64,000 bases of DNA from Ignavigranum ruoffiae (GTDB lineage: Bacteria; Bacillota; Bacilli; Lactobacillales; Aerococcaceae), in contig NZ_FOEN01000007.1 in NCBI RefSeq assembly GCF_900110675.1, positions 1 to 64,000 of the forward strand, in the 5' to 3' direction. A program made the translations under genes and the position numbers. This document shows, in pieces, positions 8,218 through 17,713 of this stretch. The notes beneath the pieces were generated by a model. The model did not search any database. It was not told where the DNA came from and saw nothing but the letters and a program-made list of their open reading frames with translations. How positions within the stretch are numbered: position 1 is the stretch's first letter; the number at the start of each line of letters is the position of its first letter.

Positions 8218-8249
8218 AACTGGTGTCCTTATAGGGGACATCAGTTTTT
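8218..8249 (+). terminator. Intrinsic terminator after yccF
   Basis: Eleven-base stem AACTGGTGTCC/GGACATCAGTT with one G-U pair, seven-base loop, then TTTTC. Confidence 0.88.
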
Positions 8250-8279
8250 CTTTGCTCAAAAAATGTATTGATATAGATT

Positions 8280-8296
8280 TGTAATGTTTGTGACAA
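8280..8296 (+). promoter_or_regulatory. WalR-like direct repeat (weak)
   Basis: TGTAAT-N5-TGACAA, one mismatch from the TGTWAH-N5-TGTWAH pattern bound by WalR (YycF), the regulator of wall hydrolases. It lies 105 bp before a wall amidase, which is the only reason to list it. Confidence 0.3.
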
Positions 8297-8400
8297 TAAT
8301 GTAATAATATTTTGAGCTATTTTCTTCGAATTCATGATAAGATAAGCATGCAAAGGCTTTTTTACTTAGGTTTGATTATGACATATAAAGGGGAAGAATC

Positions 8401-10494
8401 ATGGTTAAGAATGGTAAAAAATTAGGAAGTGCTAGCTGGGTCACGATGTCGATGGCTTTGTTAGCCTCTCTTTCTGCGGGAGCCCTGTCTCAAGTAGCAG
8501 CTGAAGAATTAGCAACAGACACCTATGCAGTAACAGATTCTAATTATACCGTGCAAGCTGGAGACGGCTTATATCGTATTGCTATAAATCATGGCATGAG
8601 TCTGGAAGAATTAAAAGCTTTAAATGGTTTATCATCTAATTTTATTTATCCAGGTCAAGTTCTACGCGTATCTACGGGAAATGCACCGGTAGAAACGACG
8701 GATCAGGAAGAAACAAATGTGACAGAAGAAACGACCAATAATTCATTCGAACAAAGTGAATCGGTTCAACTTAGTGAAGCTCAAACACTTCAACCCTTAA
8801 CTCAGAGACAAAATAATGGAACTTATACGGTTAAAGCGGGTGAATGGGTTAATAAGATAGCTCAAGATCATGGTATTACGGCAGACCAGTTGCGCCAATG
8901 GAACAATCTAAAATCAGATTTAATCCACCCAGGTCAAGTCCTAGTTGTAAGTCAAGGAAGCACTACGCCGACCCAACCCAAACCAAGTCAACCCAAACCA
9001 AGTCAACCAGGTAGTAGCACTCAACCATCTAAAACTTATACTGTAAAAGCGGGTGAGTGGGTTAATAAGATAGCTCAAGACCATGGTATTACGGCGGACC
9101 AGTTGCGCCAATGGAATAATCTAAAATCAGATTTGATCCACCCAGGTCAAGTCCTAGTGGTAAGTCAAGGAAGCACTGTGCCGACCCAACCCAAACCAGC
9201 ACAACCCAAACCAAGTCAACCAGGTAGCAACACTCAACCATCTAAAACTTATACCGTCAAAGCTGGGGAATGGGTTAATAAGATAGCTCAAGACCATGGT
9301 ATTACGGCAGACCAACTACGCCAATGGAACAATCTAAAATCAGATTTGATCCACCCAGGTCAAGTCCTAGTGGTAAGTCAAGGAACTACTACGCCGACCC
9401 AACCAAAACCAGTTCAACCTAAGCCAAGCCAGCCTGGTACAAGCACTCAACCGTCTAAAACTTATACTGTCAAAGCTGGGGAATGGGTTAATAAGATAGC
9501 TCAAGACCATGGTATTACGGCAGACCAACTACGCCAATGGAATAATCTGAAATCAGACTTAATCCATCCAGGCCAAGTCTTAATTGTCAGTCCTGGCACC
9601 AACAATACACCAAGCCAACCAAAACCAGCTCAACCAAGTCCAAGCCAACCTTCAGGATCCTATGTGGGAACAAACTTGTCACGAGTAAATTATGGGGTTC
9701 AAGCTGGGGATACCCTTTATACGATTGCAAAGAATTTTGGTGTAACCCCTGAAGCAATTCGTCAAGCGAATGGTGGACTAAGTCGTCTGTATGTAGGACA
9801 AACCATTATTATCCCAAATGTGCAAGTAGTACCGATGAGTCATTCCCGGAGTTTTGATGGTAAGCGTGTGGTTTGGCTAGATGCCGGACACGGAGGCAAT
9901 GATTCCGGTACACATACTGTTTCCGGACGAATCTATGAGAAAGATATGAACTTGAATTTAGACAATCAATTAACACGTATTCTCGAAGATATGGGTTATA
10001 TTGTGCGTCGAACACGTACAGATGATTCTTCTTATGATTTTAGAACAGAACGGTCTCGTATGGTTAATGGATCTGATGCGGATATCTTTATTTCTCTTCA
10101 CCATAATGCGATGCCAACGCCATCAGCTACCGGAATTGTATCTTTCTATTATGAATATGAAGATGGTTATAAACCTGTCATAAATGGTTCCCTTCATAAT
10201 GATGGTATGCGGATTGCCAATAGTGCCCATCTAACGAATTTGATCCATAATAATTTGATTAGTACCGATCACCGCTTCTTCCCGAATAATCCAGCACGTA
10301 ATCATGGAGTTCAGTCAGCATCTTATGCTGTGTTACGTGAAACCAAGGTTCCGGCTGCCTTACTTGAATTTGGTTTCGTAGATACTTGGAATGACTTTAA
10401 TAAGTTAGTTGATAAGAATTATCAAAATCAAATCATGCACGCGGTGGCTCGTGGTATCGATACTTACTTTAATACTGTCTTTAGCAAGAAATAA
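8401..10494 (+). CDS. Secreted N-acetylmuramoyl-L-alanine amidase with six LysM domains
   Basis: Exported wall hydrolase, 697 aa, cutting the amide between MurNAc and the stem peptide. Order: signal peptide (about 1-34), LysM1 (about 50-92), a Thr/Glu-rich linker, LysM2-5 starting at residues 141, 212, 283 and 354 and nearly identical (YTVKAGEWVNKIAQDHG...), Pro/Gln/Lys linkers (PTQPKPSQPKPSQPG), LysM6 at about 431, then an Amidase_3 domain from about 489. Zinc ligands and catalytic residues are present: His497 (DAGHGG), Glu513, His567 (SLHHNA) and Glu656 (LLEFGFVD). The LysM repeats bind glycan and probably place the enzyme at septum or poles. Single-gene transcript. AAAGGGGAAG precedes the ATG. 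Confidence 0.94.
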   Translation: MVKNGKKLGSASWVTMSMALLASLSAGALSQVAAEELATDTYAVTDSNYTVQAGDGLYRIAINHGMSLEELKALNGLSSNFIYPGQVLRVSTGNAPVETTDQEETNVTEETTNNSFEQSESVQLSEAQTLQPLTQRQNNGTYTVKAGEWVNKIAQDHGITADQLRQWNNLKSDLIHPGQVLVVSQGSTTPTQPKPSQPKPSQPGSSTQPSKTYTVKAGEWVNKIAQDHGITADQLRQWNNLKSDLIHPGQVLVVSQGSTVPTQPKPAQPKPSQPGSNTQPSKTYTVKAGEWVNKIAQDHGITADQLRQWNNLKSDLIHPGQVLVVSQGTTTPTQPKPVQPKPSQPGTSTQPSKTYTVKAGEWVNKIAQDHGITADQLRQWNNLKSDLIHPGQVLIVSPGTNNTPSQPKPAQPSPSQPSGSYVGTNLSRVNYGVQAGDTLYTIAKNFGVTPEAIRQANGGLSRLYVGQTIIIPNVQVVPMSHSRSFDGKRVVWLDAGHGGNDSGTHTVSGRIYEKDMNLNLDNQLTRILEDMGYIVRRTRTDDSSYDFRTERSRMVNGSDADIFISLHHNAMPTPSATGIVSFYYEYEDGYKPVINGSLHNDGMRIANSAHLTNLIHNNLISTDHRFFPNNPARNHGVQSASYAVLRETKVPAALLEFGFVDTWNDFNKLVDKNYQNQIMHAVARGIDTYFNTVFSKK
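8821..9600 (+). repeat. Four tandem LysM-plus-linker repeats, 213-bp period
   Basis: Units begin at 8821, 9034, 9247 and 9460, exactly 213 bp (71 codons) apart; the last lacks a full linker. The LysM parts are nearly identical at DNA level and the linkers differ more. Copy number could change by slippage or recombination, or collapse in assembly. Confidence 0.93.
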
Positions 10495-10521
10495 CAATAA
10501 ATTTATTTTCCAAATAGAAAC

Positions 10522-10552
10522 ATGCTGGGTCTAAGAGGCTCAGCATTTTTTT
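10522..10552 (+). terminator. Intrinsic terminator after LysM amidase
   Basis: Stem ATGCTGGGTC/GGCTCAGCAT paired throughout with G-U wobbles, five-base loop and seven T. Confidence 0.87.
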
Positions 10553-10817
10553 GATTTGCATAATAGCAATATGAGTCGGGTTCATTGTTGAATTGAATAG
10601 CCATAAATTAAACATTCATCTGAGATGGATGGGTTACCCTGTACCTTCGCTGAATGAAAGCTCCAGCTAACAAAAAATTGAAATATTAATCCTATTGATT
10701 GATTAATAAAACCACATAAATAAGATTTTACTGACAGGGATTGATTTCAAATAAATCATATGAAATATAAGATGTTCTAATGCTAAGGATTAACATATGA
10801 ACGATCAGGCATATTAA
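10553..10817. other. Gene-free part of the stretch before the sugar ABC operon
   Basis: Between the amidase terminator and the ABC promoter I see no frame with a ribosome site and no strong repeat. The whole gene-free stretch is 10495-10951 and otherwise holds the terminator, promoter, cre-like site and leader hairpin listed separately. Confidence 0.6.
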
Positions 10818-10846
10818 TAGACAAGAAATAATGACTATAGTAAAAT
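10818..10846 (+). promoter_or_regulatory. Promoter of the sugar ABC operon
   Basis: TAGACA (10818-10823) and TAAAAT (10841-10846) with a 17-bp spacer, giving a start near 10853 and a leader of about 100 nt. Confidence 0.6.
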
Positions 10847-10861
10847 ATTCTTGAATGAAAA

Positions 10862-10875
10862 TGAATGCGCTTTCT
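10862..10875 (+). promoter_or_regulatory. cre-like CcpA site
   Basis: TGAATGCGCTTTCT matches 13 of 14 positions of the TGWAARCGYTWNCW catabolite-responsive element. It lies about 10 bp inside the transcribed region, where CcpA acts as a roadblock. A sugar importer is a typical CcpA target. Confidence 0.6.
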
Positions 10876-10884
10876 TTATTTTTT

Positions 10885-10918
10885 AATGACTTTTTACTGA
10901 AAGTCATTTTTCTTTTCC
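10885..10918 (+). terminator. Leader hairpin/attenuator before the sugar ABC operon
   Basis: Perfect nine-base stem AATGACTTT/AAAGTCATT, six-base loop, then TTTCTTTTCC. It lies inside the predicted leader, 34 bp before the first start codon, so it would either end an upstream short transcript or attenuate the operon. AT-rich stem, so strength is uncertain. Confidence 0.5.
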
Positions 10919-10951
10919 GTATTTTTAGTCAACTGAATAGGGGGAAATATC

Positions 10952-12112
10952 ATGGCAGAGGTTAACCTACACAATGTTTCTAAAATCTATCCTGATGGTT
11001 TTAAAGCAGTGGACCAAGTAAATTTGTCTATAGAAGATGGAGAATTTGTAGTCTTGGTTGGACCTTCAGGGTGCGGTAAATCTACTACCTTAAGGATGAT
11101 TGCGGGTTTAGAAACAATTAGTCAAGGAGAATTATGGATTGATCAGCTAATGATGAATCAACGGCAACCAAAAGATCGTGATATTGCGATGGTGTTTCAA
11201 TCTTATGCCCTCTATCCACATATGACAACGCGAGATAACATTGCTTTTGCCTTAAAGATTGCTGGACAAGACCGTAAGACACGTTATGCGAAGGTAGACC
11301 GAGTTGCTAAGATTCTCCAGTTAGAAGAGGTATTGGATCGTAAACCTGAATCTTTATCCGGTGGTCAACGTCAGCGAGTGGCTTTAGGTCGAGCCATGGT
11401 TCGTGAACCCAAAGTTTTCTTACTGGATGAACCTTTATCGAATTTAGATGCCAAGTTGCGAGTAACCATGCGATCTGAGATCGTCAGTCTTCATCGTAAG
11501 CTAGCAACAACCTTTATTTATGTGACTCATGACCAAACCGAAGCCATGACCATGGGTGATCGGATTGCTGTAATGAATCAAGGCCGTGTTGAGCAATTTG
11601 ATACGCCCGATAATTTATATAATCGTCCCCATAATTTATTCGTCGCTCAATTTATAGGCAGTCCACAAATGAATATTGGCAAAGCAGTCATACGTAAGCA
11701 GGGTCAACAGACCATCTTAGATTTTGCGAATCATCAAGTTGATCTCTCTTATTATCCGATTGGACAAGTAGAGATTCCTTCAGAAGGTCTAGAAGTCTGG
11801 GTTGGCATTCGTCCTGCGAATATCGCATATGTGGAAGATAAGGACCAGCTGCATCGTGAAGAGAGTATAACTTCAAAGAATGAAATAAGTATTCGTTTGG
11901 AGAATGTAGAGCAAGTAGGCTCAGATACTTATGTTTATTTTAATTTTGCCGAGAATTCTTCGCCATGGGTGGCTCGTTTTAACCCACCTCTGAATGTCAA
12001 AGTCGGTCAGACAGTACAAGTTCATTTCAATCCGGATAAACTATTATTCTTTGACCGAAAGACTGAATTAAACTTGTTAGCAGAAGAAATAGATAAGGAG
12101 GCCGGCTCGTGA
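10952..12112 (+). CDS. Sugar ABC transporter ATP-binding protein (MsmK/UgpC type)
   Basis: Cytoplasmic ATPase of 386 aa that powers sugar uptake. Walker A GPSGCGKST at residues 37-45, Q-loop FQSYALYPHM, signature LSGGQRQR, Walker B VFLLDEP and switch His in VTHDQ are all present, followed by a C-terminal TOBE/regulatory domain (about 240-386) typical of MsmK, which often serves several importers. RBS GGGGAAA before ATG 10952. It overlaps the next gene by 4 bp (GTGA). The partner permease and binding-protein genes are disrupted; because MsmK-type ATPases can be shared, this one may remain useful. Confidence 0.93.
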   Translation: MAEVNLHNVSKIYPDGFKAVDQVNLSIEDGEFVVLVGPSGCGKSTTLRMIAGLETISQGELWIDQLMMNQRQPKDRDIAMVFQSYALYPHMTTRDNIAFALKIAGQDRKTRYAKVDRVAKILQLEEVLDRKPESLSGGQRQRVALGRAMVREPKVFLLDEPLSNLDAKLRVTMRSEIVSLHRKLATTFIYVTHDQTEAMTMGDRIAVMNQGRVEQFDTPDNLYNRPHNLFVAQFIGSPQMNIGKAVIRKQGQQTILDFANHQVDLSYYPIGQVEIPSEGLEVWVGIRPANIAYVEDKDQLHREESITSKNEISIRLENVEQVGSDTYVYFNFAENSSPWVARFNPPLNVKVGQTVQVHFNPDKLLFFDRKTELNLLAEEIDKEAGS

Positions 12113-13077
12113 AGAATAAAGACATCCGAAAGTTAAAGCGGCCCACTCCGAAGCAAGCATCTGTCAAACTCACTCAGCGTATGAAGAACCATTTCCAGCG
12201 GTATTGGCAATTATATGTGTTAATAGCCCCGGCTGTGATCTATTTCTTGATCTTCCATTACGGACCCATGTATGGTGTTCAGATTGCCTTTAAGGATTAT
12301 AAGCCATCGTTAGGAATTCTGGATAGTCCTAGGGTAGGCTTCAAGCATTTTAAACGATTTTTTAATTCTTACTATTTTTCTGATTTGATGCGAAACACCT
12401 TGCAAATCAGTCTTTATGAGCTAGTTGTGGGGTTTCCGATGCCAATCATCCTGGCTTTATTATTCAATGAACTACGCAATGGATTCTTTAAGAAATTCGC
12501 TCAAACAGTAACTTATGCTCCTCATTTTATTTCGACAGTCGTGATTGTGGGGATGCTCGTCGCCTTCTTGTCGCCGTCTACAGGTTTATTAAATCATTTA
12601 TTAGCGAGTCTAGGTTTTGAACGGGTGGCCTTTCTCGAAGAAGCTTCTTGGTTTAAGACGATTTATGTCTTTTCCGGCATTTGGCAGAACACAGGCTGGA
12701 ATACCATCATCTATATGGCAGCCCTTTTAGGAGTTGACCCCCAACTTTATGAAGCAGCTTCCATCGACGGAGCTAGTCGTTGGCAGAAATTAATCTACAT
12801 CAATCTACCCGCTTTGATTCCTACGATGGTGATTTTATTAATTCTGAATTTTGGGTCAATAATGGCCATGGGTTATGAGAAAATTCTTTTAATGCAGAAT
12901 GCACTCAATATCTCAGAATCAAATGTGATTGCGACCTTTACATATAAGCAAGGTCTACTGGATGGTAACTATTCTTATGCAGCCGCGATTGGTCTCTTTA
13001 ATTCGGCGATTAATGCCATCCTTCTAGTAGTTGTAAATAAATTCTCACGCAAGCTCAGTCGTATTAGTCTTTGGTAA
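12109..13077 (+). CDS. ABC transporter permease, LplB/YteP-type
   Basis: Inner-membrane permease of 322 aa with six predicted spans and a basic, likely cytoplasmic N-terminus (about 30 residues). The EAA loop that docks on the ATPase is visible as YEAASIDGASRWQKLIYINLP-like sequence near residues 214-234. GTG start, overlapping the ATPase stop and preceded by AAGGAG; translational coupling is likely. LplB-type permeases pair with LplC/YtcP-type permeases and import oligosaccharides such as glucuronan, pectin or glycan fragments; the substrate here is unknown. Confidence 0.92.
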   Translation: MKNKDIRKLKRPTPKQASVKLTQRMKNHFQRYWQLYVLIAPAVIYFLIFHYGPMYGVQIAFKDYKPSLGILDSPRVGFKHFKRFFNSYYFSDLMRNTLQISLYELVVGFPMPIILALLFNELRNGFFKKFAQTVTYAPHFISTVVIVGMLVAFLSPSTGLLNHLLASLGFERVAFLEEASWFKTIYVFSGIWQNTGWNTIIYMAALLGVDPQLYEAASIDGASRWQKLIYINLPALIPTMVILLILNFGSIMAMGYEKILLMQNALNISESNVIATFTYKQGLLDGNYSYAAAIGLFNSAINAILLVVVNKFSRKLSRISLW

Positions 13078-13087
13078 GGAGGGAATT

Positions 13088-13994
13088 ATGGATAAAATTC
13101 AGCGGAATTATCAAGATATTATCTTTAATGTTTTAGTATATATATTTGTAGGATTGGTTTTACTTAGTGTGCTTTATCCTTTGATTTATATCCTCAGCGC
13201 TTCCATATCATCGCCGCAGTCAGTGAATTCTGGTCAGATGTTATTATGGCCTAAGGAGATTACCTGGGAGGGTTATCGTCTTATATTTGCTAACCAAGCG
13301 ATTTGGCGGGGTTATCTAAATACGATTTTATACACGGTGACTGGCACCTTAATTAACTTGGCTTTTACTTTACCGGCTGGATTTGCGCTATCACGTCATG
13401 ATTTTCCGGCTCGTAATTTTTTTCACTCAATTTATCATTGTAACGATGTTTGTTTCTGGAGGCTTGATTCCTTCGTATATATTAATTACTAATTTAAGTT
13501 TAACCGATACGATTTGGGCCATGGTCTTACCTGGAGCCGTGTCAGTTTATAATCTAATTGTGGTACGTTCGTATTTCGAGAGTTCGATACCAGAAGAATT
13601 GATTGAATCTGCCGTGGTTGACGGGGCTTCGTATTTCGATATTTTTCGCTTAATTATCTTCCCCTTGTCAAAACCGATTATTGCCGTGATGGCACTCTTC
13701 TATGGCATCGGCCATTGGAATCAGTTCTTTAATGCTCTACTATATCTCAATGATCGGGATAAATATCCTTTACAGATGATTCTAAGAGAAATCCTGGTAA
13801 TTCAAGATATGTCATCGAATCCAAATTTGAATGTGACGGGTGAGATGGCCGAATTCATCTACAGTCAACAACAATTGGGCCAAGTTATTAAATATGGTGT
13901 GATGATTGTCTCTACTCTGCCGATAATTATTATTTATCCGTTTCTACAACGATATTTTGTCAAAGGTGTCATGGTTGGTGCGATTAAGGGTTAG
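13088..13994 (+). pseudogene. ABC transporter permease, LplC/YtcP-type, frameshifted
   Basis: Second permease of the importer, broken by a one-base insertion. Frame one runs from ATG 13088 to a stop at 13490-13492. From the T7 run at 13417-13423 the second frame carries the rest: removing one T joins ...SRHDFPARNFF to TQFIIVTMFVSGG and restores about 301 aa with six spans and the EAA loop (ELIESAVVDGASYFDIFR). The protein on either side is well conserved, so the lesion is recent, phase-variable or a sequencing error. Without it the importer would lack half its channel. Confidence 0.85.
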
Positions 13995-14013
13995 TAAGTT
14001 AAGGAGGAAGAAG

Positions 14014-15660
14014 ATGGAAGGTCACAAGGGAAGATTATGGATTATCTGGGCTGTATGTTGTCTGTTCTTATTAGGTTGTAGTAATAAAATGGCTGAAAAA
14101 GAGGCAGAAAAACAAGGCAATAATTCAAAACAGGATCAAGAACAAGTCGCTAATAATGTAAATAAAGAAGGTTTTCCCATTACTAAAGATACTTTAGAAT
14201 TAACCATGATGGCGCCTAATCTGGGTCTTGCTGAATGGGCTGATATGCCTCTCATTCAAGATTATGAGAAGAAGACCAATATTAAGCTCAGCTTCCAAAC
14301 ACCACCGCAAAGTGAGTTCAGTACTAAATTTAATTTAGCTTTCGCTTCAGGCGAGCTTCCTGATATTATCTATGCGGGGGGACCCAATACACTTAATGAT
14401 GCGATTGAAGTGGATTATGGTCAGCAAGGTTTACTGGTGCCGCTAGAAGATTATTTGGAGGAGTATGCCCCTAATTTCTATAAATTGATGAAAGAGAATC
14501 CTGAGATAGAGAAATCTATCACGACAGGGGAAGGCCATATTTATGCGTTACCACATATTACTAAGGGACCTACTTCTCAATGGATTATGGGGCCAATGTG
14601 ATACAATGGGCAATGGTTAGAAGCTTTAGGGGTCGAAGAACTGCCCAAAACTACCAATGAATTTTATGACTTGATGGTTCGTTTCCGGGACGAAGATCCT
14701 AATGGGAACGGCGAGAAAGACGAAATCCCGATATCTGATGTGAACTTCGGTGGAATTCGACATTGGTTCATGCCAGCTTTTGGTTTAAAAGGTTGGGGAA
14801 TTCAAGTGAAAGATGACAAGGTAAGTTATACCTTTGCCGAAGAAGGATTCCGTGATTACTTAGAATTTATGAATAAGCTATATCAGGACAAACTAATTGA
14901 CCAAGAAATATTCTCTCAGTCAGTAGAACAAAAACAGGCAAAAGGACAGGCCAATCGTCTCGGTCTATTTCAAGATTGGTTCTCTTATTTTACAACGGGG
15001 CGAAGTGAAGAAGAAGCCTTAGAGGATCCTATGTATGCGCCGTTGACAAGTTCTTATCAAGAAACGCCTTTGATGCCGATTGGACCGGGAATTAAACGGG
15101 GTTCCTTTGCGATTACAAAGCACAATCCGAATATTGCCGCCAGCCTGCGGTGGATTGATTATTTCTATACCGAAGAAGGGTTCGATTATCTTTACTACGG
15201 ACCCGAAGGAGCCTATTGGCAATGGGGTGCGAATAAAGAGCAGCGGCAATTGACGGAAGAAGCGGCAAGTCAAGAGAATGTCGAGGAATATCGAGGAACG
15301 ATTACTCCCGCCTATGGCATCACGGTACCAGCTCTTTCAATTCCATTAGATCCGATTGGTGAAGAGATGGATCAGACGTTCAATGATTTTATTCAGAAAG
15401 AAACCGAAGAGAAGATTTTAAAGCACGGGGAAATCATATTCCCACTGACTTATCTCACGGTGGAAGAGCAGAATGAAGTGACGGATATTATTGTTGAACT
15501 AGAAACCTATATGCTGGAAAGTGAAGCTCAATTCATTAAGGGAAGTAAGCCGATTAACGATGAAACTTGGCAAGAATATCTAAAGACAATGGAAAATATC
15601 GGTTATAAACGTCTCGAAGAAATTTATCAAGCAGCCTATAATCGCTGGAAGGAAGTATAA
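14014..15660 (+). pseudogene. Sugar-binding lipoprotein (LplA/YtcQ type) with in-frame nonsense codon
   Basis: Extracellular solute-binding lipoprotein, 548 codons. Start ATG 14014 after AAGGAGGAAG gives a signal peptide ending in the lipobox LFLLGC (lipidated Cys near residue 22), then a Lys/Glu/Gln-rich tether and a large type-1-like binding domain. Codon 196 (14599-14601) is TGA within GPM-stop-YNGQWLEALG, where homologues are likely to have Trp (TGG). The same frame then continues intact to 15660, including the DPNGNGEKDEIP loop characteristic of this family. A readthrough is unlikely because TGA is a normal stop elsewhere in the window. Adjacent to the frameshifted permease. Confidence 0.85.
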
Positions 15661-15751
15661 AAGTATATTGTCAGCTGGAATGAGATGATTTGCGGAAACA
15701 AAATATTATTACTTATCCAGTTGATTAGTAATCACTTATGAAGCTCCACTT

Positions 15752-15797
15752 GAGAGACCTACCCCTATAAGCAACGAAAGTGGGGGTCTCTCTTTTT
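15752..15797 (+). terminator. Intrinsic terminator of sugar ABC operon
   Basis: Stem GAGAGACC/GGTCTCTC with further pairing of CCCC and GGGG inside, followed by five T. Confidence 0.88.
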
Positions 15798-15918
15798 GGC
15801 TAGATTATGATGACATTTGATTTAATAGAGCTTCTTGTCTGATTTGAAAAGTTAGGTTAAGGCTTGAAAAAATTGGACGAAGTCGTAAATTTAGTTGAAG
15901 CTGAAGGAGTCAATAAAC

Positions 15919-16518
15919 ATGCGATGGAGTAAACAGATTGGCAATTTATTAGTAAATTTTATACGGATTCAATATTATTTCTATAAAGCCAGTTTCCAGG
16001 GCTGGATTCTTGCTGGAGTCTTTCCCGCTTTCTTTGCCAGTGTAGGTTTGTTGGCGAATCTTTTCCATTCTGACAGTCCTGAGGTTTCTTGGAGTCAATT
16101 CAAAATTTCTTTAGCGTCTGACGATCAATTGGCGAATAAAGTTGGCTATACGGCTCTGGGAATATTTTTAGTGTTATGGTTGGACCTAAAAATTATTAAT
16201 CATTTCCCTCAGGCCGGTGTTTATTGGATTATCCCAATCCTCTTACTTCTTTATTGTGTCATCTTATCTCATTTGCCAATAGTCTTTGTCCGCTATCGTT
16301 TAACTTTGTGGCGCTATTTTCAACAAGCAGGCTTCATCGCTTTAGCCAGTATTTGGCAAGTTCTAGCAATTGGCCTCTCTTATCTCTTGCTAGATTTTCT
16401 ATACCCTTATCTGGGTTGGTTATATTATCTTCTGCCGATACCTATTTTGGCTAGCCCGATCGCTTTCTTTGCAAGTCAGTCAATTATCCATATCAAAGAA
16501 CTAAAGAATAACATGTAA
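15919..16518 (+). CDS. YesL-like (DUF624) membrane protein
   Basis: Membrane protein of 199 aa with about five hydrophobic segments. The pattern of an amphipathic N-terminus (NLLVNFIRIQYYF), a first span with GVFPAFFA and later paired spans resembles the YesL/DUF624 family, which is commonly found beside LplB/YtcP-type sugar importers, as here. Function of the family is not established. The start is ATG 15919, 9 nt after AAGGAG; an in-frame TTG at 15895 lies upstream of the ribosome site. A TTGAAA/TAAATT promoter (16-bp spacer) at 15864-15891 may serve it. Confidence 0.65.
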   Translation: MRWSKQIGNLLVNFIRIQYYFYKASFQGWILAGVFPAFFASVGLLANLFHSDSPEVSWSQFKISLASDDQLANKVGYTALGIFLVLWLDLKIINHFPQAGVYWIIPILLLLYCVILSHLPIVFVRYRLTLWRYFQQAGFIALASIWQVLAIGLSYLLLDFLYPYLGWLYYLLPIPILASPIAFFASQSIIHIKELKNNM

Positions 16519-16557
16519 AAACGACTAGGGAACATCACTAACCTAGTCGTTTTTTTG
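16519..16557. terminator. Bidirectional terminator
   Basis: AACGACTAGG/CCTAGTCGTT stem flanked by A-run on the left and T-run on the right, so it can end both the YesL-like gene (+) and the flavin reductase gene (-). Confidence 0.88.
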
Positions 16558-16653
16558 CGAATAATTATTGTATTTATCAGGGGAGTCGGATGAAGGGCCT
16601 CCCCTTTAGTATCGTAGTTTAAATGATTTTAGAGCTAGGGGTAACGATATAGC

Positions 16654-17214
16654 CTAGCGAATAGATGCGAATGCTTGAGCCCAAAGTAGAACATCTTCAA
16701 AAAGGGCTTTAATTGAGTTCGCATGATAATCTGCTGGTTGGAAGTCAGACATGTTCTTAAAGTCTGTCATCAATGAGAAGGTTGCTTGAGAGGCAACAGT
16801 AGCTAATTTCAAATTAGCTAAGACTGGACGTAAGCCAAAGGCGGCAGAAGCGCCCAATTGTCCACCATAAGAAGCAATACCTGCAGCTTTATTGTTCCAT
16901 TCATGATATAAGCTATCCAAAGCATTTTTTAAGCTTGGGCTGGTAGCACGGTTATACTCCGGTGTTACAAAGATATAACCATCGAATTCTTGAATTTTTT
17001 CAGAGAAGCGTTTCACATTAGGGTGGTTACGTTCTGTAGTAAATGCTGGTGGTAAAGCTTCATTTAGAATAGGTAGATCATATTCTTTGATATCTACTAA
17101 TTCAAAAGTATGATCAGCAAAATTTTCTTGAGCGAATTTTAATAAATATTCAGCAACTTGTAAGTTGACCCGGGTATCACGAGTAGACCCGGTTACAATG
17201 GCAATTTTAGACAT
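16654..17214 (-). CDS. NAD(P)H-dependent FMN reductase family protein
   Basis: Flavodoxin-fold oxidoreductase, 186 aa. The N-terminal GSTRDTRVN loop binds the FMN phosphate and TPEYNRATSPSLKNALD is the hallmark of the NADPH-dependent FMN reductase/azoreductase group; SYGGQLGASAAFGLRP closes the flavin site. Such enzymes reduce quinones, azo dyes or metals with NAD(P)H in the cytoplasm. On the minus strand, AGGAGGATACAAT precedes its ATG. Single gene, sharing the bidirectional terminator. Confidence 0.9.
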   Translation of the reverse strand: MSKIAIVTGSTRDTRVNLQVAEYLLKFAQENFADHTFELVDIKEYDLPILNEALPPAFTTERNHPNVKRFSEKIQEFDGYIFVTPEYNRATSPSLKNALDSLYHEWNNKAAGIASYGGQLGASAAFGLRPVLANLKLATVASQATFSLMTDFKNMSDFQPADYHANSIKALFEDVLLWAQAFASIR

Positions 17215-17419
17215 TATTGTATCCTCCTAGGTGTTAAATTTATATTACAAAGACAATTATATCGAATTCGAACTAAATTGCAAGCGATAAATTTATCTAT
17301 TAGTAAAAGTTATAGAAAATAATATTATTGCTAAATATCTCTAAGTAAAACTTGTAGAAAAAATAGAAAATAATCCAATATTTCAAGGCGAATGGCTATC
17401 ATAAATCTAGTCAATGGCT

Positions 17420-17615
17420 TATAATGAAGATAGATAATAATGAATGTCTAGGGAGTGAGCTTTATGCGAGTGATTCGAATGCTTTCGTCTATCTTCGAAA
17501 CCTCATCAGCATCTTTATCGTTATTATCTGCAACTTGGCTACCTGTGGAATTAGGTGGTCCTACATTGCTATCGACAAAATTAGCACCCATTCCTTGAGA
17601 ATGTGGTGTTTTTTT
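17420..17615 (+). ncRNA. Possible small transcript (small RNA or 44-aa peptide gene)
   Basis: A TATAAT at 17420-17425 (no good -35) is followed by an intrinsic terminator: CACCCATTC (17585-17593) against GAATGTGGTG (17599-17608), then seven T. The implied RNA is about 185 nt. It holds a 44-codon frame at 17464-17598 with GGGAGTGAG before its ATG, ending inside the terminator; the peptide is Ser/Leu-rich and unlike any family I know. A regulatory RNA is as likely. Part of a gene-poor stretch 17215-18097. Confidence 0.4.
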
Positions 17616-17713
17616 GTGGTTCTAATCTCTTAGACGGAAGCGGTACGAAAGGAGTTGAAGTGGATTGATTTTGACCAATTATTCTATTAAAAAGAAAGGT
17701 TAAGGTGATCCAT

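Noticed and set aside
8821-9600. Tandem repeats that could suggest a CRISPR array
   Set aside because: The repeat unit is 213 bp, codes in frame for LysM domains and has no 20-40-bp spacers; no cas genes are near.
13088-13994. Programmed frameshift in the permease
   Set aside because: A T7 run could allow slippage, but no stimulatory structure or second evidence is seen and neighbouring genes also show single-base lesions; kept as a pseudogene call.
14599-14601. TGA read as tryptophan or selenocysteine in the binding protein
   Set aside because: TGA ends other genes normally (12110-12112, 34941-34943, kdpC at 60704), and no SECIS-like element or Sel gene is seen; a nonsense change is simpler.
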